A stretch of DNA of 5,949 bases from Candidatus Calidifonticultor daggyaiensis (GTDB lineage Bacteria; Actinomycetota; Humimicrobiia; Humimicrobiales; Humimicrobiaceae). Below, one piece after another: positions 1 to 5,065 of the stretch. The notes under the pieces are model-generated. The model did not search any database. It was not told where the DNA came from and was given only the letters and a program-made list of their open reading frames with translations. The translations under genes and the position numbers were made by a program. The stretch covers positions 1-5,949 of the forward strand of contig JACVJA010000101.1 of assembly GCA_015661035.1 (NCBI GenBank), read 5' to 3'. Numbering within the stretch: the first letter of the stretch is position 1; each line of letters starts with the position of its first letter.

Positions 1-2
1 TT

Positions 3-233
3 AAAACAGAAGAAGACCTTATAAAAGAGGTAGATCATAGAACTCCTTTAAACAATCCTCCAGTTAGAATCTATTGGTCAACCGCGAGATGGCTTTCACC
101 TAAAGATTTATATTTTAAAAATTTAAAAACTGCACATTTGTTCAGTAAATGCAAATTTATGCATTTATATTATAAAAAAACCAACATAAAATCAAGGATT
201 ATTTACGCCAAAATGGATAAAACCTTAAATTAA
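3..233 (+). CDS. C-terminal end of an unidentified protein (5' truncated)
   Basis: An open frame enters from the left edge and runs 76 codons to a TAA at 231-233. The other two plus-strand frames hit stops within the first few codons. An open run this long is unlikely by chance in such A+T-rich DNA, and the composition looks protein-like: a charged start, then TPLNNPPVRIYWSTARW, then a basic, Tyr/Lys-rich tail. I do not recognise the family, and no catalytic motif or membrane segment is visible. The 76 residues are a C-terminus, so the start and full length lie outside the window. The gene converges on the oxidoreductase gene, with about 118 bp between the two stop codons. It could also be a decaying remnant, because only the tail is visible. 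Confidence 0.5.
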   Translation, partial: KTEEDLIKEVDHRTPLNNPPVRIYWSTARWLSPKDLYFKNLKTAHLFSKCKFMHLYYKKTNIKSRIIYAKMDKTLN

Positions 234-301
234 ATAATAAAAAAGGGCTTAATCATATTTCACTTTTTTATTTTTTTAAGCTTAATACGATTAAACCCTT
301 T
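234..301 (-). terminator. Intrinsic terminator of the oxidoreductase gene
   Basis: Two 18-nt arms, 242-259 and 284-301, are complementary at 16 of 18 positions around a 24-nt T-rich loop. Read as minus-strand RNA, the two odd positions become G-U wobbles, so the whole stem pairs. Read as plus-strand RNA, they are C-A mismatches. On the minus strand the stem is followed by a U-rich run (UUUAUUAUU, complement of 241-233). The hairpin lies about 50 nt past the stop of the minus-strand oxidoreductase, so it most likely ends that transcript. It may also slow transcription from the convergent plus-strand gene. Confidence 0.6.
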
Positions 302-351
302 AAATATTAAAATATAAGCTGTCTTTTTAATATTTTTAAAAAATCTAACAA

Positions 352-1602
352 TTAAGTTCTTTTAGCCTTAAGCAAACCTTCTTCTTTCCTGATTTTTCTT
401 AAAGCATCACCATATTCTTTATCATAAGTGCAACATCCAACATTTTTCTGTCTAATTAACAGTTCAATACATTGGTCGCAAGCAGTACACCAATTAACTT
501 CATTATCTTTTCCTTCTTTCAGCTTGTTAGGCATATAACAATCTGCCAAAGATTGCCTACCAATTGCAATCATATCAGTAACACCATCTTTAATATTTTT
601 ATTTGCCCAATACTTAAGTGAGGCTTCCTCTCTATTTACAGCTTGTAAATTGTTGTTACCATCACGCAGAACAGAATATGCACTTCCTATTATTACCGTT
701 TTAGGCTCAGCAACTTTCTTAACTGCCTTTTGGAATGTAAAGTGCAGGTAAACATCGTCAGGTATTTTTTTATCTGGCTGGGATAAAGCTAAAGTAATTG
801 AAGGACAACCTGCAGAAACTATTATAAAGTTTGCTCCTCTTTGCTCTAAACCCTTTACTAAATCCAATGGTTCTGTTAAATCTAATATTGGAGTATCAGG
901 ACCAGCTGAGCCACAACCCCCTGGAAAACCTTCCCAAACAGAAATTTTAGACCCTACTAAGAAATTTGGATCATTGATTTCCTTTTGGATTCTCTCATAA
1001 ATTTCATATGCAAATCTAGTTCTGTTTTCCCAAGATCCACCAAATTTCCATTTTCTATCATTATATGGTCTTAATAGTTGAGAACCTAAATAACCATGGC
1101 AAAGCTTTACATCTACTCCATCAGCCCCAACAGAATGAGCAATTTTTGCACCTGTAACAAATTGGTCAATAATTTTTTCTACATCCTCTTCTGTTAAAAG
1201 TTCACCACCAAAGCCAGGCAAAGGTTTCACACAAACCCTTTTTGAAAAAGCTGGGTGACTTAACTCTCCTGAATGGGTAAGTTGAAATAAAAATATTGTT
1301 TTTGGATTTACAGACTTAATTTCACTAACAAATTTGGCAAGAGCCTTTTCATTCCTTGGCATAATGCTCAATTGAAATTGCCTTCCTCTATTGTCATAAG
1401 TAACGGTAATAGCTTCCAATAAAACTATCCCAGCTCCACCTTCAAAATATCTTCTATATCTTCTATAGGTTTTTTCAGTCGGATTGCCTTCAAGGTCAGA
1501 ATCACAGCATTCCATCGCATTAATCATTATTCTATTTTGAGAAACCTTTGTGCCAATTTCAATTGGCTTAAAAAGAAAACTATCATTTATTTGAGTCGCC
1601 AT
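352..1602 (-). CDS. NADH:flavin oxidoreductase, Old Yellow Enzyme family, with 4Fe-4S motif
   Basis: This is a 416-residue FMN-dependent TIM-barrel oxidoreductase, probably cytoplasmic, of the class that reduces activated C=C bonds or related substrates. The barrel starts with FKPIEIGTKVSQNRI (11-25). It continues through EGGAGIVLLEA (54-64), QLTHSGE (107-113, usually QLxHxGR), LTEEDVEKIIDQF (136-148), GADGVDVKLCHGYLGSQLL (159-177), YGGS-like FGGSWENRTRF (187-197) and AIGRQSLAD (346-354). In the substrate-binding motif, usually HxxHGYL or HxxNGYL, Lys166 replaces the first His and His169 keeps the second. C372, C375, C378 and C390/C391 match the CxxCxxCx11-12C 4Fe-4S motif of 2,4-dienoyl-CoA reductase and trimethylamine dehydrogenase. 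Those enzymes run to about 650-730 residues with FAD/NAD(P) domains, whereas this one stops 25 residues after the cluster. The start is supported by a strong AGGAGG. The gene is visibly richer in G+C than its neighbours. The substrate is unknown. Confidence 0.92.
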   Translation of the reverse strand: MATQINDSFLFKPIEIGTKVSQNRIMINAMECCDSDLEGNPTEKTYRRYRRYFEGGAGIVLLEAITVTYDNRGRQFQLSIMPRNEKALAKFVSEIKSVNPKTIFLFQLTHSGELSHPAFSKRVCVKPLPGFGGELLTEEDVEKIIDQFVTGAKIAHSVGADGVDVKLCHGYLGSQLLRPYNDRKWKFGGSWENRTRFAYEIYERIQKEINDPNFLVGSKISVWEGFPGGCGSAGPDTPILDLTEPLDLVKGLEQRGANFIIVSAGCPSITLALSQPDKKIPDDVYLHFTFQKAVKKVAEPKTVIIGSAYSVLRDGNNNLQAVNREEASLKYWANKNIKDGVTDMIAIGRQSLADCYMPNKLKEGKDNEVNWCTACDQCIELLIRQKNVGCCTYDKEYGDALRKIRKEEGLLKAKRT

Positions 1603-1605
1603 TTA

Positions 1606-1613
1606 CACCTCCT
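1606..1613 (-). promoter_or_regulatory. Strong Shine-Dalgarno site of the oxidoreductase gene
   Basis: The minus strand reads AGGAGGTG, with the AGGAGG core ending five bases before the ATG at 1602-1600. This fixes the start codon. It is the only near-consensus Shine-Dalgarno site in front of any gene start in the window. Confidence 0.85.
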
Positions 1614-1718
1614 TTTACCTTTTAATAAAAATTTATTTAAAAAATAAACCCCATGCATTTAAAAATAAACTGCGCTTGGATAAATTATTAAAAGCTAAAG
1701 AAATTAAATTTTAAAAAT

Positions 1719-1747
1719 CTTATAACATATTATTCTTAAGCTATTTA
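1719..1747 (-). promoter_or_regulatory. Possible extended -10 promoter for the oxidoreductase gene
   Basis: The minus strand has TGTTATAAG at 1727-1719, an extended -10-like element (TGnTATAAT with one mismatch). No recognisable -35 hexamer is placed 16-18 bp upstream. That slot is occupied by one copy of a tandem repeat, which would fit an activator-dependent promoter. The resulting leader would be about 110 nt. Similar matches arise often in DNA this A+T-rich, so this is only a candidate. Confidence 0.28.
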
Positions 1748-1774
1748 AATGTTGTTATTTAAATGTTATTTAAA
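1742..1774. repeat. Tandem direct repeat in the oxidoreductase upstream region
   Basis: The 12-mer TATTTAAATGTT occurs at 1742-1753 and again at 1756-1767 with a 14-bp period. A third partial copy, TATTTAAA, is at 1767-1774. The repeat lies just upstream of the candidate -10 of the oxidoreductase gene and could be a regulator-binding array. The core ATTTAAAT is itself palindromic, and the A+T-only composition lowers its significance. Confidence 0.45.
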
Positions 1775-1811
1775 ATTTTGTAGAAAAAAAATACAAGAAT
1801 TTTAGTAGTAA

Positions 1812-1834
1812 AATACTAGCATATACCTAGTATT
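1812..1834 (-). terminator. Perfect 8-bp inverted repeat after the regulator gene: terminator or operator
   Basis: AATACTAG (1812-1819) and CTAGTATT (1827-1834) form a perfect inverted repeat around a 7-base centre, starting 10 bases past the stop codon of the LuxR-type gene. As minus-strand RNA it gives a short hairpin. The following U-rich run begins only about 15-20 nt later (UAUUUUUUUU near 1793-1784), so it would be a poor intrinsic terminator. Its regular 23-bp dyad form would equally suit a protein-binding operator upstream of the oxidoreductase gene. I cannot choose between the two. Confidence 0.4.
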
Positions 1835-1844
1835 AAAGGTGGAA

Positions 1845-2750
1845 TTACAAGTTTAATAAATATGTAGCTAAGTTTACTTTCTTACCATTTATATCAAGTT
1901 TTTTTCTAATATTTAATCTATGAAAATCAATCGATTTCTTTGTTACACCTAAAAATTCAGCAATTTGTCTGCTGTTCAACCCCTCTTTTATAAGAGAAAT
2001 AACTTTTAATTCTGTATTGGTAAATTCTAATGAGTTTATAGGTAAATTTTTTATTATAGGCTTTGAAATGTTTTTAATATTTTTTTCTAAAAATAAAATT
2101 TTCTCATAATTTTTATCATTCTTTAATGATATTTTTAAATCTTCCAAGATTGGCTTAATTAAAATATTTATATTTTTTATAAAATTGGATAAAATCTTTT
2201 TCTCTTCTTTTTCTTTTTCTTTAAATAATAATTTTATTGTTATTTCCTGTTCTTTTAACGTTTTATTTTGAACAGAAAGTCTTTTTTTTAATCGTTGTGT
2301 TAAATTTTCTATTTCTTTCACAGTAGTAATATCTCTAACATATTCAATAACACCAATTATTTTTTTTTCATCGTCGAACAATGGAAATGAATATAGCTCA
2401 TGGTAACCTTTATTATTATCCCTTTTATATCTTATAATACCAACTGAAGATTTTTGACTTTCTATTGCTTCCAAACTAGGACAATTATTACAAGGTTTAG
2501 TTCTATCATGGTAAACTTCATAACATTTCTTGCCAATAAAAGGTTTTTTATGTTTATACCAATCTTTCATAACTAAATTTGTTCCCACTATATTTAGATT
2601 ATTATCTAAAATGCTAATACCCTCCTGAATACTGTTAAAGAGACAACTTAAAAATCTTTCAAAATCACCTACTACTTTATCATACTCAAAAGATGGTAAC
2701 CCTTTTACACTTCTTTTTAAAATCCAATTTTTTAAAAAATTTGTTTCCAT
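1845..2750 (-). CDS. PAS domain-containing LuxR-type transcription regulator
   Basis: This is a 301-residue cytoplasmic DNA-binding regulator. A PAS sensor domain covers about residues 33-142, from FNSIQEGISILDNNLNIVGTN (38-58) to the closing GVIEYVRDIT. It carries a cluster C76, H81, C87, C90 in the pattern CYEVYHDRTKPCNNCP, which could bind a metal or cofactor or be redox-active. A Lys/Glu-rich coiled coil follows (about 143-188). A helical linker then runs to about residue 235. It has the pattern often seen between a PAS domain and a C-terminal LuxR helix-turn-helix in this class. The LuxR/GerE domain is at 244-301, with TELKVISLIKEGLNSRQIAE and KKSIDFHRLNIRKKL. There is no receiver domain, so it is a one-component sensor and not a phosphorelay response regulator. 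The ATG is fixed by an in-frame TAG two codons upstream, but no Shine-Dalgarno site is visible. The gene lies upstream of the oxidoreductase on the same strand, which is its likeliest target; the ABC exporter is another candidate. Confidence 0.9.
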   Translation of the reverse strand: METNFLKNWILKRSVKGLPSFEYDKVVGDFERFLSCLFNSIQEGISILDNNLNIVGTNLVMKDWYKHKKPFIGKKCYEVYHDRTKPCNNCPSLEAIESQKSSVGIIRYKRDNNKGYHELYSFPLFDDEKKIIGVIEYVRDITTVKEIENLTQRLKKRLSVQNKTLKEQEITIKLLFKEKEKEEKKILSNFIKNINILIKPILEDLKISLKNDKNYEKILFLEKNIKNISKPIIKNLPINSLEFTNTELKVISLIKEGLNSRQIAEFLGVTKKSIDFHRLNIRKKLDINGKKVNLATYLLNL

Positions 2751-2822
2751 TTTCTATATCTAAATTTAACTATAAATGATTTTATAAATTGGAACATTTT
2801 TCATAAAGAAAATATTTAAAAA

Positions 2823-2867
2823 TAGATAAAATTTATTTTTATAAATTAGAGAGAACCTAGTTATCTA
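2823..2867 (-). terminator. Terminator-like nested A+T hairpins after the exporter operon
   Basis: An outer inverted repeat, TTATCTA (2861-2867) with TAGATAA (2823-2829), encloses an inner one, AATTTAT (2830-2836) with ATAAATT (2841-2847) around four bases. The right arms abut, so the two stems could stack. On the minus strand the structure is followed by UUUUU AAAUAUUUU. It begins 8 bases past the permease stop and could end the exporter transcript. The stems are almost entirely A-T pairs, so the hairpin would be weak. Confidence 0.35.
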
Positions 2868-2875
2868 AAATTATT

Positions 2876-3649
2876 TTATTCAGAACGCCAGCAAAATTTT
2901 GAATATAAAATAATGCTAACTATAAAAATTAATATCGATATTATAATTGTTAAAGTAACTTGTATTGTATTTAAAGGATTATAACCAACAAACTCTGGTA
3001 TAGATAAAGTGTAAGAAATAATTGCATTAGATGAAGAAAAAGGATAATACCTAGAAAATATTTGTAGCACATTTGGCAGTAATGTGTATGGAAAAGTTAC
3101 ACCACCCAATGACATTGATATCACTGATATACCAACGCCTGTTATTACTGCGCCATTACTATTTTTAATAAAAGTGCCAATTATTATCCCACAACCTGCT
3201 GCTGATAAAGTTGCTATTATTAAAAAAACAAGGGCTATAATTAAATTATTAAATGTAAAATTAAATCTAGCACCAAGTATAATTCCAATAATAATTATTA
3301 ATATTGAAGAGATTAAAACATAAAACAAAAGACCAAAGATCCTGCCTAATATATCCTTCCACTGTTTTACAGGCATTGATTTAAGTTTTAAAAATAAACC
3401 ATTACTTCTATCTTGTGCAATAATACCAGGTATCGTAGAAAAACCTGAAAGCATAAGTGAAAAAACAACCATAGATATAGTTATTCCAGCCCTAAAATAT
3501 GGATTTTTTGATAAAGGGTCAGCACTATAAAACAAGAAAATTCCAAGGAATAAAAAAATAATTGGCCAAACAACTGTCCAAAAAACAGTTGTTTTGTTTC
3601 TATATAGCTCTTTTATAGTTTTAACAAAAACTGCATTTACCTGATTCAT
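2876..3649 (-). CDS. ABC-2 type transporter permease subunit
   Basis: This is a 257-residue integral membrane subunit of an ABC exporter. Six membrane segments can be read at about 22-42, 53-77, 104-127, 134-160, 166-187 and 229-249, the standard ABC-2 layout. The stretch after the second segment (IAQDRSNGLFLKLKSMPVKQW, 77-97) matches the amphipathic coupling region that contacts the ATPase. GGVTFPYTLLPNVLQIFSRY (182-201) matches the family pattern GG.(x)nP..LP..LQ..s...P before the last segment. The length is normal for the drug/NatB-like family. The ATPase gene lies directly upstream on the same strand with an 89-bp gap, so the two should act as one exporter. An in-frame TAA seven codons upstream limits the start, and no Shine-Dalgarno site is visible. 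The substrate cannot be predicted: drugs, lipids, polysaccharide or ions are all possible. Confidence 0.9.
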   Translation of the reverse strand: MNQVNAVFVKTIKELYRNKTTVFWTVVWPIIFLFLGIFLFYSADPLSKNPYFRAGITISMVVFSLMLSGFSTIPGIIAQDRSNGLFLKLKSMPVKQWKDILGRIFGLLFYVLISSILIIIIGIILGARFNFTFNNLIIALVFLIIATLSAAGCGIIIGTFIKNSNGAVITGVGISVISMSLGGVTFPYTLLPNVLQIFSRYYPFSSSNAIISYTLSIPEFVGYNPLNTIQVTLTIIISILIFIVSIILYSKFCWRSE

Positions 3650-3672
3650 CTTATTATGTAATATATTTTATA

Positions 3673-3700
3673 TATTTATGCAAATTATGCTAAATTAAGC
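3673..3700. repeat. Short tandem repeats in the ATPase-permease gap
   Basis: Three adjacent 9-10 bp units read TATTTATGC (3673-3681), AAATTATGC (3682-3690) and TAAATTAAGC (3691-3700) on the plus strand. The last junction also forms an imperfect dyad, TGCTAAATTAAGCA (3688-3701). The units sit about 25 bp upstream of the permease start, where a binding site or an RNA structure between the two cistrons is conceivable. In such A+T-rich DNA, chance is also possible. Confidence 0.3.
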
Positions 3701-3738
3701 AAAATAAATTATACAAAAACATTTTGTTTATATAAAAA

Positions 3739-4671
3739 TTAACTTTGAATTGATCGGCCAGTTAATTTATAAAATACATCATCAAGGGTGGCAATACTGC
3801 TTTCTAGTCTATTTACTGTGAAGCCCTCTTTATTAAGATTTCTAATTATAGCCGGTATGTCTTCAGCAATATTATTGGAATATATTTTATAACCTAACTC
3901 TGTTTCAAATATTTCACTATTGACCGTAAAGGACAAAAGTATATCCTTTATCTTTTGATTTTTAAAATTAGTCTCTACAATAATTGAATTTTTTAAATTA
4001 TTATTTCTTTTAAGTTCTGCCGGACTGCCTTCAGCTATTATTCTGCCGTCATTGATAAGTCCAATTTTATCAGCAAATTCAGCATCAGTAGCAATATGCG
4101 TAATTAAAAAAATTGTGGTATCACTATCTCTATTTTCATTTAAAAGATTAAAAAAACTCCTTCTAGCACTAGGATCAAGACCAGTTGTTGGCTCATCAAG
4201 AATAAGCACTTTAATTCCGTCAAATAAAATGGTAGCTAACTCTAACCTTTTTTTCATGCCGCCGGAGTATTTAGAAAAAAGTTTATCTGCATCTTTCTCT
4301 AGGCCCACTTTTTTTAATAGCCTATCTACTACTTGATATAATTTATTTCTGTTATAGCCCATTAGCTTAGTAAAGTAAGCTAGGTTTTCTCTTCCTGTAA
4401 GATATGGAGATGCAAAGTTTTCTTGTGGCATAAAACCTATAAGATTTCGGCAATTTTCTGGTGAATTACCAAATATTTTAATTTCACCACTTGTTTTCTC
4501 TTTTACAGAAGCAATTATAGCAGCTAAGGTAGTTTTTCCGGAGCCGTTTGGGCCCATCATACAATAAAATTCCCCTTTTTTTATTGAAAGGTTAATTTCT
4601 TTTAAAACTTGCTGTTTTTTGTAAGTCTTTGAAAGATTTTTAATAAATATAGCTATTAAGTTATCTTCCAT
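3739..4671 (-). CDS. ABC transporter ATP-binding subunit, ABC-2 exporter type
   Basis: This 310-residue cytoplasmic ATPase powers the ABC-2 permease encoded next. All nucleotide-binding motifs are intact: Walker A GPNGSGKTT (40-48), Q-loop Q83, signature YSGGM (135-139), Walker B VLILDEP (155-161) with catalytic Glu160, D-loop GLDP (164-167) and switch His192. After the nucleotide-binding fold (about 5-220) comes the extra C-terminal domain typical of drug/NatA-like exporters, closing with the diagnostic SSIATLDDVFYKLTGR (291-306). The length of about 310 residues is usual. It is the first gene of a two-gene unit driven by the promoter at 4714-4742. An in-frame TAA lies upstream and no Shine-Dalgarno site is visible, so the start rests on family length and the position of the first Met. 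The substrate is unknown. Confidence 0.94.
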   Translation of the reverse strand: MEDNLIAIFIKNLSKTYKKQQVLKEINLSIKKGEFYCMMGPNGSGKTTLAAIIASVKEKTSGEIKIFGNSPENCRNLIGFMPQENFASPYLTGRENLAYFTKLMGYNRNKLYQVVDRLLKKVGLEKDADKLFSKYSGGMKKRLELATILFDGIKVLILDEPTTGLDPSARRSFFNLLNENRDSDTTIFLITHIATDAEFADKIGLINDGRIIAEGSPAELKRNNNLKNSIIVETNFKNQKIKDILLSFTVNSEIFETELGYKIYSNNIAEDIPAIIRNLNKEGFTVNRLESSIATLDDVFYKLTGRSIQS

Positions 4672-5065
4672 AAATTTTTTTGGGTGGATATTTTTTTACC
4701 TTTAAACAAATAAATTATAAAAAATCTAAATATAATTAACAAGGAAAAAAACAACAAATTATAAATATCATTTTAGAAATACAAAACTTATATTATTTTA
4801 AATTGGTTTTTATAATAACCCGATAAGTTTTAAACAGAATATAAGTAAAATATAAATATATTTAAGCATATTTAATCAAATTTTCGACAACTGTTTTTAA
4901 TTCAACTTTTTTATTATTTGTTATAAAATATTTCTAAAAAATTTTTAATTAAAATTTATATGCTTTAATAACATTTAATTATAACTTTCATTATATATAT
5001 TAATATAATAGTATTTTAAAACCTTAAATATTTAGTTAGCATTTAATATTTTTAATATTTTAATT
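4672..5065. other. 394-bp A+T-rich divergent intergenic region
   Basis: This spacer separates the exporter operon from the divergent gatC-like gene. I see no open frame with a plausible protein in it. The left part holds the exporter promoter. On the right, a perfect TATAAT at 5004-5009 lies 56 bases before the gatC-like ATG. It has no convincing -35 at 16-18 bp, so it is a weak candidate for that gene. A 12-bp palindrome TTTTAATTAAAA is at 4943-4954. The centre is almost pure A+T and could be curved DNA or hold regulator sites, but no clear operator stands out. Confidence 0.5.
4714..4742 (-). promoter_or_regulatory. Sigma70-type promoter of the ABC exporter operon
   Basis: On the minus strand, TTGTTA (4742-4737) and a perfect TATAAT (4719-4714) are separated by exactly 17 bp. 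Transcription would start near 4707, giving a leader of about 35 nt before the ATPase ATG. This is the best-spaced promoter match in the window. Confidence 0.55.

Noticed and set aside
302..335. 11-bp inverted repeat (AAATATTAAAA with TTTTAATATTT) just after the oxidoreductase stop
   Set aside because: The stem is purely A-T and is followed by a much longer G+C-containing hairpin that is the better terminator. On its own it is probably background.
1845..2570. Alternative regulator start at internal Met61
   Set aside because: It would cut away the first half of the PAS domain, and there is no Shine-Dalgarno site there either. The ATG at 2750 keeps the domain whole.
2751..2875. Possible regulator promoter (TTTATG, 17 bp, TAAAAT) on the minus strand
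   Set aside because: The -35 matches at only about three of six positions and several equally weak A+T matches overlap it, so I did not annotate a site.
3084..3323. 79-codon plus-strand open frame inside the permease gene
   Set aside because: It is antisense to a permease with clear membrane segments and family motifs. Its hydrophobic, Ile/Pro-rich translation is what the complement of such codons gives, and no Shine-Dalgarno site supports it.
4052..4336. 94-codon plus-strand open frame inside the ATPase gene
   Set aside because: It is antisense to the Walker B and signature region of an intact ATPase. The Ser/Leu-rich translation has no recognisable motif.
4943..4954. 12-bp palindrome TTTTAATTAAAA in the divergent spacer
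   Set aside because: It is composed only of A and T, with no extension of the symmetry, so it is expected by chance in this background. It is mentioned in the spacer entry only.
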